Source: Gammaproteobacteria bacterium (GTDB taxonomy: Bacteria; Pseudomonadota; Gammaproteobacteria; CAISUE01). From it: DNA of 64,000 nucleotides. The notes beneath the pieces are model-generated. The model was not told where the DNA came from. It worked only from the letters and a program-made list of their open reading frames with translations, and searched no databases. Positions 45,846 to 54,633 of the stretch are shown here, one piece after another. Both the position numbers and the translations under genes were made by a program. The number at the start of each line of letters is the position of its first letter. Within the stretch, counting starts at the first letter, position 1. The stretch is taken from the NCBI GenBank assembly GCA_021156105.1, contig JAJNBD010000008.1:124001-188000 (forward strand), in the 5' to 3' direction.

Positions 45846-46589
45846 ATGCAAAAATATATTTTCGGAAACTGGAAGCAAAACGGCGATTTTGCTTTATTAC
45901 ACACGATGGCTGAAGCTTTACGCTCCCAGCCTGACTTAAAGCATCACGTGGCAATTTTTCCGCCATTTGTTTATTTGCCGGAAGCTCAGCGTTTATTGGC
46001 TAATTCTGCTATTGCTATTGGCGCGCAAGATGTTAGCCCTTATGAGAAAGGTGCTTATACAGGTGAAATTTCTGCTAGCATGTTGAAAGAAGTCGGTTGC
46101 CAGTATGTGTTGATTGGCCATTCTGAGCGTCGGCATGTGTTTGGTGATTCAGATCAAATAGTCGTAGAAAAATTTCAACAAACACAGCAAGCGGGTTTGA
46201 CGCCTGTGTTATGCATTGGTGAAACCCTTGAAGAATTTGAAGCAGGCCGCACTAAGGAAGTTATTCATCGACAATTAAAATTTGTTATGGAAAACCAAAA
46301 CCTGATCAGCGCTACTGCTGACACTTCTCGCCACGCCAACCTATTTCTCATTGCTTATGAGCCAGTCTGGGCAATTGGCACGGGTAAAGCAGCGACTAGC
46401 GCGCAGGCACAAGCAGTGCATGCTTATATTCGTTCATTAATTTCTCGTGTTCCCATTTTATATGGTGGCAGTGTCAAGGCGGATAATGCGGCAGAGTTAT
46501 TAGCAATGCCAGATATTGATGGCTTATTGATTGGTGGCGCTTCTCTAATTCCTGAACAATTTCTTACTATCCTTTCCGGCCACTATTAA
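45846..46589 (+). CDS. tpiA: Triosephosphate isomerase
   Basis: Interconverts dihydroxyacetone phosphate and glyceraldehyde-3-phosphate. 247 residues from ATG 45846; an ATG at 45819 is possible but would add an uncharacteristic N-terminus. Catalytic K in GNWKQNG, H in LIGHSERRHVFG near 91-102, E in AYEPVWAIGTG near 166-176, and YGGSVK with GLLIGGASL for phosphate binding. In relatives it is followed directly by secG; here a 1005-residue gene comes between. Confidence 0.95.
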   Translation: MQKYIFGNWKQNGDFALLHTMAEALRSQPDLKHHVAIFPPFVYLPEAQRLLANSAIAIGAQDVSPYEKGAYTGEISASMLKEVGCQYVLIGHSERRHVFGDSDQIVVEKFQQTQQAGLTPVLCIGETLEEFEAGRTKEVIHRQLKFVMENQNLISATADTSRHANLFLIAYEPVWAIGTGKAATSAQAQAVHAYIRSLISRVPILYGGSVKADNAAELLAMPDIDGLLIGGASLIPEQFLTILSGHY

Positions 46590-46825
46590 AAAAGCGTAGT
46601 ATTCACCAGGCTTTATTCTATGAGAAATGGCAATAGATGCCATTAAGCTGTAAAGTTTAGGTTTTGCTAGCTATATACGGCAGCCGTTTTTAGTATGCGT
46701 CGCTGCACCCCGTGGTGCGCGTATTGTAAACAGGAAATAGCTCAAGGTGTGCGAAAGTTTTGGTATTACTTGCGCGCGATATAAACAATAAGTTTAAAAA
46801 TAATAAGTTTTTATCTTAGGTATTT
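46590..46825. other. Intergenic region, 236 bp, between tpiA and the 1005-residue gene
   Basis: Contains a perfect 7-bp hairpin AATGGCA/TGCCATT (46626-46644) after tpiA, a second GCACC/GGTGC hairpin near 46710-46725, and an AT-rich stretch before the next gene. No coding frame seen. Confidence 0.55.
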
Positions 46826-49800
46826 ATGAAAAGTTCTAAATCATCGATTTCAGCTTCAACGACGACGGCTGAAATATCAAAATTGCCATTTGGTAAAAAA
46901 CCGCTTGTGCCAGTTCTAAGACAAGATTATAAATCACCTCAGCTGACGACCCACCTGGCGCAGGCAGCTGCGGGCTTGCGAAAGATCAAGGATTCTGCCT
47001 CTAAGCTAGATGCTGCGCCTCCTGTTCAAAAAAGACCTCAGCGACAGCCCGCCGCTTTACCTGAAATAAGGTCTTGGCGTATTACCGCGGACGTGGTAAG
47101 AGCACAACGCGAAAGTAGAATGCATAATCCTGTTTTGGGCTCGCCGACTCCACTACGAGGAAAAGGGGAAAAACAGAAAGTTGCGGCGGCAGCTGCGCCT
47201 AGCTCAGCATTAGCAGAAACGCTTATCCCTGTAGCTGTTGCAACGCAACAAGCTTCTGTGATGATTAAAAGTCTAGTTCCGGGTACTGCTGAGCCTCTAA
47301 AACAAGCTGCAATATTACCAGCAGACTTGCAGCAAGCTCAAGAAGCGTTACAAGCAAAATTACAACAGTCTCAAAGAAGTATGCAAGAGCATGAGGCATG
47401 GTTAGCAGAAGCTCGAAAAAGAATAGAGAAAACCCAAAGAAGTCCATCTGGAATTATCAGAGTACAGACGCTTTTAATTGGCGCATTCCGGCAGCTTAAG
47501 GAAGGGAGAGTAGTTGAAGAAAAAAAACTTGCAGAAATTAGGACGCTATGTGCTTTACTAAAATCTGAACTTGAGCAAATAGGACAGACGCAAAATATTC
47601 AGCATCTTGTAAGCTCTTTAACAACCTTACAAGCAAAAATTCGGCAGCAGGAAACGGTTTGGTTAAGCCATCCTGAGCAGTTTAATCACTTATTATTACA
47701 GCTTAGAGAGCTTGATAGCCATATACAAGCGTTGCAGCTTGATAAATTAGTTCTTATGCAAACAGCAACAGAGCCTTCACCAATAAATACCTATTTAAAT
47801 AAAGATGCGATTAATTTTTTGGTTAATTTTAAAATAAACACAGTTGTTGTCTTAAAAAAGTTTAGATTAGAAAACCTTAAAGAAGCTTATAGTCGTGATC
47901 AAGCAGTTGACGCAATAGATTTATCTTTCTATTTAAGTGAGTTGCTACAAAAATGGATATTTTCTATTAACGAGCTTCAAGAACTTAATGAGACGCTTAA
48001 TTCAATTAGCGCAGACATGAAGTGGATAGCTTTAAATCAAAAGCTAGAAGTCGAATGTGCGCAAGCCTTAAGCTATTTTGACGAGTTACAACATCGGCTT
48101 CAAATTCCTGAGGTTCAGGAGACAGATTTTCAAGCAGTGAAAGAGTTTCTGGGTGAGCAAAACTTGTATGTGGAATTTGATCCAGGTGCTGTTAGGGAAA
48201 ATATTCGAAATGAAATAGCAAGACTTAATTTGGCTTATGAAGTTTTTGAGAAATTTTATCAATTATTTTCCTTAAGCGACATAAAACCTACTCAGCTTAT
48301 AGCGGTATATGAAAAACAAAAATTAATTTTAGCGCAGGCAGAAGCAGCAGTTATTGATCTTCAAAAAAGTTTAATTCAAGATTTTGATTCTGAACAAATC
48401 TCAGTTGAATCTTTTGGGTTTCCTGAAGTGCGAGAGGTTGAGTCAGAGCAAGGCAGTAGCGAATCTTCAGAAGATGAAGCTGATTCAACGCAAACTTCGT
48501 TATCTCTATTGGCTGATGAAGAAAACAGGGGGCTTGCAACCGATGCGCTTGATGTAAAAACTAAAATCGCTTCTGCTATTGAAAAGGCGGCTATTTACCC
48601 TAAGGTAGTTAGGCTTGATGAGCAAAGACATAACCTTCAGGTTCAGCTCGGTTTGAATTTTAATGAGTGGGAAGGGCGGTGCCAGCGTTATTCTAGTGAT
48701 GTGAAGCATACTAAAGATAGCCCGGTATTGCCTAATGTTATTTCTTGTTTAACAAATCTAAGCGGTGTGCTTTTAGTATTGTATGGTTTACCAGATTTAG
48801 ATGTCAGTATAGAGCATTTGGCGCGTTTACAAGCTAAGCTTTTAGAGAAAGTTGGCTCAATAGAACCACAGAGTTTAAGCCTGCCATCGGAAGATATACA
48901 AGAATTAGAAGAATTAATTTTACTTATCAAAAAGCCTATAGGAGAGCTACGGGAAGAAATCATTAATCCACCGCTTATTTCTAAAGTAAATTCACTTGAG
49001 GGCAAAGTGGATTTTGATGATTGTTATAGAATTTTAGAAAGTATTAAATTAGTTGATATGGCATTATTGCATCAGAAAACCATGCTTGAATTACAAAATA
49101 TTCAGCGCAGTGCTCAAGACTTTGATCAAGCGCGTCAAGTGTTTAACCAGGCTTTAGATGTTTTTCATAAGCTGCTGTCTGCTGACGAATGTGCAAAAGG
49201 AGAATTCGCCAATTTTTTTCAGCAACAATTAGGAGAGATGGCTGCAAAGACCCAACACATTACTGAAGGTTTAAGAAAATCGATTAGCACCCTTGAGAAT
49301 ATGGAAATATCTACTGAAAGAGCAGCTCAATTGGTTATGCATGAATCTTGGCAAGAGGCTGAGGTGCTAGGAAATAGCATAAGCGAAATTTATGAGCGAA
49401 TTGCCACACTAGAGTTGTTTTTCTTTAGCGAGGATTCCCCTCAGCTACCCGAAATAGCAGCGAACCATGCGATCTTAATGGGCTTGGCAAAGCAGTTAGA
49501 ATTTTACCGAAAAATAGCCGCAGATCTTTCTGAGGTTGTAAAATATAAACAAAGTGCAGCAACAACTTTAGCAGCTGCGCCCTCACAAGATCTTCCTGGG
49601 TATTTTGCTTATCGTGCTTTTGCAGAAGAGGAAGCTAAATTCTTTTTACACCAAGCAGATACAATAATTAAGCAGGCTGAGAAAGAATTTAATGAAGCTT
49701 CAAACATAACGATTTTAACTGAGCCTCCTTACGCTAAGCTTATGGCATCACAACCGAGTGGTTTATTTTCTGGCCCAAAACAAATGGAGCAATTTTCTAC

Positions 49801-49843
49801 GGAAACAGCTGGTCATCGACTTATGCCAGAGCCTGGGCTTTAA
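46826..49843 (+). CDS. 1005-residue helical protein, candidate Dot/Icm substrate
   Basis: No family recognised. The first 150 residues are low-complexity, rich in Ser, Ala, Pro, Lys and Gln. A coiled-coil block (QQAQEALQAKLQQSQRSM) spans about 169-205. A Ser/Glu/Asp-rich linker (EQGSSESSEDEADSTQTS) lies at about 540-559, and most of the rest is helical. No signal peptide or membrane span. It interrupts the conserved tpiA-secG neighbourhood and resembles the 2290-residue protein upstream in composition, suggesting acquired or lineage-specific secreted-substrate genes; no direct evidence. Confidence 0.75.
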   Translation: MKSSKSSISASTTTAEISKLPFGKKPLVPVLRQDYKSPQLTTHLAQAAAGLRKIKDSASKLDAAPPVQKRPQRQPAALPEIRSWRITADVVRAQRESRMHNPVLGSPTPLRGKGEKQKVAAAAAPSSALAETLIPVAVATQQASVMIKSLVPGTAEPLKQAAILPADLQQAQEALQAKLQQSQRSMQEHEAWLAEARKRIEKTQRSPSGIIRVQTLLIGAFRQLKEGRVVEEKKLAEIRTLCALLKSELEQIGQTQNIQHLVSSLTTLQAKIRQQETVWLSHPEQFNHLLLQLRELDSHIQALQLDKLVLMQTATEPSPINTYLNKDAINFLVNFKINTVVVLKKFRLENLKEAYSRDQAVDAIDLSFYLSELLQKWIFSINELQELNETLNSISADMKWIALNQKLEVECAQALSYFDELQHRLQIPEVQETDFQAVKEFLGEQNLYVEFDPGAVRENIRNEIARLNLAYEVFEKFYQLFSLSDIKPTQLIAVYEKQKLILAQAEAAVIDLQKSLIQDFDSEQISVESFGFPEVREVESEQGSSESSEDEADSTQTSLSLLADEENRGLATDALDVKTKIASAIEKAAIYPKVVRLDEQRHNLQVQLGLNFNEWEGRCQRYSSDVKHTKDSPVLPNVISCLTNLSGVLLVLYGLPDLDVSIEHLARLQAKLLEKVGSIEPQSLSLPSEDIQELEELILLIKKPIGELREEIINPPLISKVNSLEGKVDFDDCYRILESIKLVDMALLHQKTMLELQNIQRSAQDFDQARQVFNQALDVFHKLLSADECAKGEFANFFQQQLGEMAAKTQHITEGLRKSISTLENMEISTERAAQLVMHESWQEAEVLGNSISEIYERIATLELFFFSEDSPQLPEIAANHAILMGLAKQLEFYRKIAADLSEVVKYKQSAATTLAAAPSQDLPGYFAYRAFAEEEAKFFLHQADTIIKQAEKEFNEASNITILTEPPYAKLMASQPSGLFSGPKQMEQFSTETAGHRLMPEPGL

Positions 49844-49847
49844 ATTA

Positions 49848-49914
49848 TAGGGCTCTAAGCTTGGGCTGTTGCCACCTATTGGCGACAGCCCGCAGGCTGA
49901 ACCATAAGCCCTAA
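49848..49914 (+). terminator. Nested hairpin after the 1005-residue gene
   Basis: The inner stem is GGGCTGTTGCC with GGCGACAGCCC (49863-49891, one G-U pair, 7-nt loop). An outer TAGGGCT/AGCCCTA pairing extends it. No T-run follows, so the terminator role is likely but not certain. Confidence 0.45.
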
Positions 49915-49948
49915 GATTTCCATTATACTTACGGCTAATGACAAGCCC

Positions 49949-50155
49949 TTAAGATGGTTGGTTTTTTCCATCAGCTTTTAAAACATCGATATGCTCATTG
50001 TTTAAAAAATACTTCACACGCTTGTTTGCGTGCTTGGGATTTGTTTTTATAGGAAAATTATGCTCAAACTCACAAGCTCAAGCTTTTTCGGGAAGGATCA
50101 AGCTGTTGACCAAAAGATCTAATATTTTAGTATGGGCTTTCCCAAAACCTAGCAT
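49949..50155 (-). pseudogene. Possible decayed reading frame with one in-frame stop
   Basis: From ATG 50155 a frame reads MLGFGKAHTKILDLLVNSLI then LPEKA, meets a TGA, and continues in the same frame with CEFEHNFPIKTNPKHANKRV and KYFLNNEHIDVLKADG to TAA at 49949. Both halves have protein-like composition. A single point mutation would explain the break. The family is not recognised, so the call is weak. Confidence 0.3.
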
Positions 50156-50304
50156 GCTAATTACCCATTTTTCTTAGGGAATTAAGAGTTTGCCTGCTAT
50201 GCTTCAACCGTTCAACCTGCTTCTTTCTATTCTTCTTCAGAGAATTTTAAGGATACCTCTGGTCTATAGGTCTATAGGTGCTATGATTTCTCGTTTTAAC
50301 ACGG

Positions 50305-50310
50305 TATAAT
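50305..50310 (+). promoter_or_regulatory. Candidate -10 element of secG
   Basis: TATAAT 31 bp before the secG ATG. The -35 region is poor. It implies that secG and downstream genes no longer depend on tpiA transcription. Confidence 0.35.
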
Positions 50311-50341
50311 ATTGGACTTTCATTTATTCGATAGGGTAGCA

Positions 50342-50695
50342 ATGTATTCTTTTGTATTGTTTTTACACGTACTGATTTGTGTCGTGTTGCTGACCTTGAT
50401 TCTTTTGCAGCGTAGCAAATCGTCTGATGTTGGCGCTTCTTTTGGTGCAGGCGCTTCGGCAACCATGTTTGGTGCTGCAGGTGCAACTTCATTTTTGGTG
50501 AAATTGACCGCTATTTTTGGTATACTTTTTTTCGCGACAAGTTTAACCTTAGGGGTTATGTCTGCGCATTTGGCAGTAGGAAAAAATACAGTTGAAAATG
50601 ACGTCTTGGCGGCAGCGACACAGGCAAGCCAAGCGCCAAAACAACCAGCGGTAAATACGCCGGTGATTCCAGAAGGTCCAGCACCTTCTAAATAA
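50342..50695 (+). CDS. secG: Protein translocase subunit SecG
   Basis: Small membrane subunit of the SecYEG channel. 117 residues from ATG 50342 (AGGG upstream). Two membrane spans (FVLFLHVLICVVLLTLILLQ and KLTAIFGILFFATSLTLGVM) flank the conserved SSDVGASFGAGASATMFGA segment. An Ala/Pro/Gln-rich tail follows. Directly followed by tRNA-Leu and nuoA, the expected order. Confidence 0.94.
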   Translation: MYSFVLFLHVLICVVLLTLILLQRSKSSDVGASFGAGASATMFGAAGATSFLVKLTAIFGILFFATSLTLGVMSAHLAVGKNTVENDVLAAATQASQAPKQPAVNTPVIPEGPAPSK

Positions 50696-50702
50696 TGAGC
50701 AA

Positions 50703-50787
50703 GCCGACGTGGTGGAATTGGTAGACACACCATCTTGAGGGGGTGGCGGGGAAACCCGTATGAGTTCGAGTCTCATCGTCGGCACCA
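50703..50787 (+). tRNA. tRNA-Leu (anticodon GAG)
   Basis: 85 nt including encoded CCA. Acceptor arms GCCGACG and CGTCGGC pair fully. The anticodon stem CCATC/GGTGG encloses loop TTGAGGG, anticodon GAG (reads CUC/CUU). There is a long variable arm typical of class II leucine tRNA, and GTTCGAG in the T-loop. Located between secG and nuoA. Confidence 0.95.
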
Positions 50788-50814
50788 TAAGTATAAATTG
50801 AGGGAGGTTTTGCC

Positions 50815-50915
50815 TCCTCGCCCCTAGCTCTCTCCCCGGAGGGGGAGGGGAATCAAAAACCCCCCTCGCCCCGCAGCGCGGGGAGAGGGGCCGGGGGTGA
50901 GGGGCCGCAAGCGGC
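50815..50915. repeat. GC-rich hairpin repeats, locus 5 (tRNA-Leu to nuoA)
   Basis: A divergent pair: CCCCTAGCTCTCTCCCC/GGAGGGGGAGGGG, then CCCCTCGCCCC with CGCGGGGAGAGGGG and tail CCGGGGGTGAGGGGC. Same B-type plan with altered loops (CGCAGCG). Its right end is about 10 bp from the nuoA ATG and may carry part of its leader. Confidence 0.8.
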
Positions 50916-50925
50916 ACTAAAAACT

Positions 50926-51291
50926 ATGACCGGTTATCTCTCAGCATATTTCTCTATTCTTGTCTTTATTGGAATTGGCATCGTTGTTGGACTCGTGCCT
51001 ATTCTTGCAGGCCATTTAATTGGCAAAAAAAAACCGAATCCTATAAAAGATTCTGCTTACGAATGCGGTTTCCCTGCCTTTGAAAATGCGCGTTTGCCTT
51101 TTGATGTGCGTTTCTATCTGGTAGCAATTTTATTCATCCTTTTTGATTTAGAAACGGCTTTTCTTTTCCCTTGGGCTGTGACGCTGCGTACTACTAAAAT
51201 CGCAGGGCTTGTGGCCATGGCAATTTTTGTTGGTGTATTAGTGTTAGGTTTTATTTACGAATGGCGTAAGGGGGCTCTCGAATGGGAGTAA
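50926..51291 (+). CDS. nuoA: NADH-quinone oxidoreductase subunit A
   Basis: Membrane subunit of respiratory complex I. 121 residues, three spans. Conserved [23 protein letters not shown] near 37-60 and [12 protein letters not shown] near 81. The start follows a repeat rather than a clear ribosome site. Overlaps nuoB by 10 bp. Confidence 0.95.
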   Translation: MTGYLSAYFSILVFIGIGIVVGLVPILAGHLIGKKKPNPIKDSAYECGFPAFENARLPFDVRFYLVAILFILFDLETAFLFPWAVTLRTTKIAGLVAMAIFVGVLVLGFIYEWRKGALEWE

Positions 51292-51764
51292 AAGAATTTC
51301 AAGAGCAAGGCTTTTTTACCACCACGGTAGAAAAATTAGTCGAGTGGGCAGAGTCAGGCTCAATGTGGCCTATGTCATTTGGTCTTGCTTGCTGTGCTGT
51401 GGAAATGATGCATGCGGGCGCGTCACGTTATGACTTAGACCGCTTTGGGGTAATGTTCCGTCCTAGTCCGCGTCAGTCCGATGTGATGATTGTAGCGGGC
51501 ACTTTGTGTAATAAAATGGCGCCCGCACTTCGCCGTGTTTATGATCAAATGGCTGATCCCAAATATGTTATATCGATGGGTTCCTGTGCTAATGGTGGTG
51601 GCTATTATCATTATTCGTATTCTGTGGTGCGTGGTTGCGACCGAGTTGTGCCAGTAGATATCTATGTTCCAGGCTGCCCACCGACAGCCGAAGCTTTACT
51701 TTATGGCATTATTCAGCTGCAAAATAAAATTCGCCGTGAGAAGAAGGTGATGGAAAGAGGTTAA
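51282..51764 (+). CDS. nuoB: NADH-quinone oxidoreductase subunit B
   Basis: Carries the N2 iron-sulfur cluster of complex I. 160 residues. The cluster cysteines are in [23 protein letters not shown] and [14 protein letters not shown], all present. A 387-bp repeat-filled gap separates it from nuoC, which is usually contiguous. Confidence 0.96.
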   Translation: MGVKEFQEQGFFTTTVEKLVEWAESGSMWPMSFGLACCAVEMMHAGASRYDLDRFGVMFRPSPRQSDVMIVAGTLCNKMAPALRRVYDQMADPKYVISMGSCANGGGYYHYSYSVVRGCDRVVPVDIYVPGCPPTAEALLYGIIQLQNKIRREKKVMERG

Positions 51765-51784
51765 ATTTAGGGTTGGGTGGTACG

Positions 51785-52085
51785 GCCGCCCCCTCACCCT
51801 CAGTCCCTCTCCCCGCTGGGGAGAGGGAGGACGCTCTTCTTCCAGTGGAAAGAAAAGTGAAGAATGAGAGAGGGCTCCCTTCTCCCCTCCGGGGAAAAGG
51901 GCAGGGGATGAGGGGTGAGGCTTTTCCGTATGCAGGTGTGAAGTCGCCCCCTCACCCTCGGTCCCTTTCCCCGCTGGGGAGAGGGAGGTCGCTCTTCTTC
52001 CAGTGGAAAGAAAAGTGAAGAATGAGGGAGGGCTCCCTTCTCCCCTTCGGGGAGAAGGGCTGGGGATGAGGGGCGGGGCTGCCAC
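51785..52085. repeat. GC-rich hairpin repeats inside the nuo operon, duplicated at 158-bp period
   Basis: Two tandem copies of a block made of a B-type hairpin (CCCTCTCCCC, GCT, GGGGAGAGGG), a private spacer (GCTCTTCTTCCAGTGGAAAG) and an A-type hairpin (CCCTTCTCCCC/GGGGA[A/G]AAGGG) with tail. The block start CGCCCCCTCACCCT recurs at 51787 and 51945, exactly 158 bp apart. Frames open in both directions are spurious. Confidence 0.92.
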
Positions 52086-52151
52086 CTTACCCCGAGGAAG
52101 GCAAGCGTTCCACCAACCAAACCTGTAGCATAATGTTTTTACGAGATTAAA

Positions 52152-52802
52152 ATGCAAATAACCACATTACTAGAAAATGCACAACGTCATCTGGGCGATG
52201 CAATCGTAGACCATGTTATTGCCTTGAATGAACTTACGTTAGAAATTCAACCAGAAAAATTGCGTGAAACGGCTTATATTTTACGAGACGAGCCTGAACT
52301 TGCTTTCGAACAATGTGTAGACGTTTGCGGCGTGGATTATCTTGTTTATGGCGCTTCTGAATGGGAGACCTTTGAAGCAACTTCGACGGGTTTTGAACGG
52401 GGAGTTGAAAGATTAAATCCTTCTAAAACTTCTACGGCTTGGCCTAAGCCACGTTTTGCAGTGGTTTATCACTTGCTTTCTTTGAAGTACAACTGGCGCT
52501 TACGTCTGCGCGTTTTTCCTAATCAAGAAACTTTAATGCTAGATTCTTTAATAAGCGTTTGGCCTTCAGTCAATTGGTTTGAACGTGAAGCTTTTGATAT
52601 GTTTGGTTTCTTGTTTAAAGACCACCCAGACTTGCGTCGTATCATGACAGACTATGGCTTTATTGGCCACCCATTCCGTAAAGATTTTCCTTTATCTGGT
52701 AATGTGGAAGTGCGTTACGATGCGGCTTCACAGCGTGTAATTTATGAGCCTGTTGAGTTGCCGCCACGTGTGCTTGTTCCTAAGGTGATTCGGAAAAAAT
52801 AA
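52152..52802 (+). CDS. nuoC: NADH-quinone oxidoreductase subunit C
   Basis: Peripheral-arm subunit of complex I. 216 residues; not fused to NuoD. Conserved [16 protein letters not shown] near 140-155 and [13 protein letters not shown] with [12 protein letters not shown] near 160-185. Ends 2 nt before nuoD. Confidence 0.95.
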   Translation: MQITTLLENAQRHLGDAIVDHVIALNELTLEIQPEKLRETAYILRDEPELAFEQCVDVCGVDYLVYGASEWETFEATSTGFERGVERLNPSKTSTAWPKPRFAVVYHLLSLKYNWRLRLRVFPNQETLMLDSLISVWPSVNWFEREAFDMFGFLFKDHPDLRRIMTDYGFIGHPFRKDFPLSGNVEVRYDAASQRVIYEPVELPPRVLVPKVIRKK

Positions 52803-52804
52803 CT

Positions 52805-54058
52805 ATGACAGAAATTCGTAATTACACGCTTAACTTTGGCCCTCAGCATCCGGCTGCCCATGGTGTACTTCGCTTGGTGCTAGAGCTCGATGGTGAAGTT
52901 ATTCAGCGTGCTGACCCACATGTCGGTTTATTGCATCGCGCGACAGAAAAATTAGCAGAATCTAAACCATTTAATCAAAGCATTGGTTATATGGACCGGC
53001 TTGATTATGTGTCCATGATGTGTAACGAGCACGCTTATGTGATGGCGATCGAAAAAATGCTCGGCATTACACCACCCATTCGCGCTCAGTATATCCGCGT
53101 GATGTTTGATGAAATTACCCGTATCCTTAATCACTTGCTATGGCTTGGCGCAACAAGTTTAGATTTGGGTGCGATGTCAATGTTCTTGTATGCCTTTAAA
53201 GAACGTGAAGATTTAATGGATTGTTATGAAGCAGTATCAGGCGCGCGTATGCATGCAACCTATTATCGCCCTGGTGGTGTGTATCGCGATCTTCCAGATC
53301 AAATGCCAAAGTATGAACCTTCCATTTTTTGTAATGAAAAAGAAACGGCAAAACGTAACGCAAATCGCGAAGGTTCTTTGTTAGATTTCATCACCAATTT
53401 TACGGATCGTTTTCCAGGTTGTGTTGATGAGTATGAAACTTTATTGACGGATAATCGTATTTGGAAACAGCGTACGGTTGATATTGGTGTGGTATCGCCT
53501 GAGCGTGCATTAGCTTTAGGTTTTACTGGACCGATGTTACGTGCCTCAGGCGTTGCTTGGGATTTACGTAAAAAACAACCTTATGAAGTTTATGATCAAT
53601 TAGATTTTGATATTCCTATTGGTTCAAATGGCGATTGTTATGACCGTTATTTAGTGCGCGTTCAAGAAATGCGGGAATCCAATAAAATTATTCAGCAATG
53701 TGTGAAATGGTTGAAAGCCAATCCAGGCCCAGTAATTATTGATGATCGTAAAGTAGCGCCGCCTAAGCGGGCAAATATGAAAACCAATATGGAAGCAATG
53801 ATTCATCACTTCAAATTATTTAGTGAAGGTTATTGTGTGCCAGAAGGTGAAGCCTATGCAGCTGTTGAGCATCCTAAAGGTGAATTTGGCATTTATTTAA
53901 TTTCAGATGGCGCGAATAAACCTTATCGTTTAAAGATTCGCGCGGCAGGCTTTCCGCATTTAGCGGCTTTAGAAGAAATGACCAAAGGTCATATGCTCGC
54001 TGACGTTGTGTCTGTGTTATCAAGCCAAGACATCGTGTTTGGAGAAATTGACCGTTAA
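52805..54058 (+). CDS. nuoD: NADH-quinone oxidoreductase subunit D
   Basis: Quinone-site subunit of complex I, related to hydrogenase large subunits. 417 residues. [14 protein letters not shown] near 11-24, [12 protein letters not shown] near 41, [15 protein letters not shown] near 150, and IVFGEIDR at the C-terminus. Intact and full length. Confidence 0.96.
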   Translation: MTEIRNYTLNFGPQHPAAHGVLRLVLELDGEVIQRADPHVGLLHRATEKLAESKPFNQSIGYMDRLDYVSMMCNEHAYVMAIEKMLGITPPIRAQYIRVMFDEITRILNHLLWLGATSLDLGAMSMFLYAFKEREDLMDCYEAVSGARMHATYYRPGGVYRDLPDQMPKYEPSIFCNEKETAKRNANREGSLLDFITNFTDRFPGCVDEYETLLTDNRIWKQRTVDIGVVSPERALALGFTGPMLRASGVAWDLRKKQPYEVYDQLDFDIPIGSNGDCYDRYLVRVQEMRESNKIIQQCVKWLKANPGPVIIDDRKVAPPKRANMKTNMEAMIHHFKLFSEGYCVPEGEAYAAVEHPKGEFGIYLISDGANKPYRLKIRAAGFPHLAALEEMTKGHMLADVVSVLSSQDIVFGEIDR

Positions 54059-54102
54059 GAGGTTTGTGCGGTCGCTATTGATTATTTTTGTAAGATATAT
54101 TT

Positions 54103-54591
54103 ATGAAACTCAAACAACTTGTTTCACCAGAAACACTCAGCCAAATTGACCATTGGATTACAAAATATCCAACCACGCAAAAACAGTCTGCTGTATTGCC
54201 GGTAATGATGTTAGTCCAAGATGAGCATCATGGTTGGTTAACGAATGAACTCATTGAAGCTGTCGCGGATTATTTAGGCATGTCGCATATTGCCGCTTAT
54301 GAAGTGGTGTCTTTCTATACCATGTTTGAATCGCAGCCAATTGGTAAACATAAAATTTCCGTGTGCACCAATATTTCTTGCCAGTTAAATGGCGCAGAAA
54401 AGATAGTTGATCATTTAGAAAAACGTTGTGGAACTAAGCTTGGAGAGACAAGCGCGGATGGTAAATTCACGTTGCGTGAAGTGGAATGTATGGGCGCCTG
54501 TATCCGTGCGCCAATGTTAGAATACAATAAACAATATTATGAAAGTTTAACGCCTGAAAAAGTCGATGAATTGTTAGAAACGATGAAGTAA
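54103..54591 (+). CDS. nuoE: NADH-quinone oxidoreductase subunit E
   Basis: [2Fe-2S] subunit of the NADH dehydrogenase module. 162 residues. Cluster ligands are in CTNISCQLNGAE near 86-91 and VECMGACIRAPM near 127-131. AYEVVSFYTMF near 65 is conserved. 33 bp before nuoF. Confidence 0.95.
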   Translation: MKLKQLVSPETLSQIDHWITKYPTTQKQSAVLPVMMLVQDEHHGWLTNELIEAVADYLGMSHIAAYEVVSFYTMFESQPIGKHKISVCTNISCQLNGAEKIVDHLEKRCGTKLGETSADGKFTLREVECMGACIRAPMLEYNKQYYESLTPEKVDELLETMK

Positions 54592-54596
54592 TAACC

Positions 54597-54620
54597 GAGC
54601 CGCAACCGTGAGGGAGCGGA
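54597..54620 (+). repeat. Short AGCCGCAACCG..AGGGAGCGG repeat, copy 1
   Basis: GAGCCGCAACCG then two bases then AGGGAGCGG lies between nuoE and nuoF; the same pattern occurs before fkpB at 62313-62338. The ends CCGC and GCGG can pair. It may supply the GGGAG ribosome site for nuoF. The conserved pattern suggests a short mobile or regulatory unit. Confidence 0.5.
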
Positions 54621-54633
54621 TGAATTGAAAACT

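Larger units (their letters stand above)
49844..50341. other. Intergenic region, 498 bp, before secG
   Basis: Holds a strong hairpin (49863-49891), a broken minus-strand frame (49949-50155), and the secG -10 element (50305-50310). Otherwise AT-rich with no open gene. Confidence 0.55.

Noticed and set aside
47130..47180. SPTPLRGKGE in the 1005-residue protein resembling the translated hairpin repeat
   Set aside because: The DNA does not keep the hairpin arms (no paired CTCCCC/GGGGAG), so the likeness is probably chance.
48351..49005. Minus-strand frames inside the large protein genes (also at 39399-40432 and 42068-42358)
   Set aside because: Shadows of real genes; no ribosome sites, and they lie wholly within longer well-supported coding regions.
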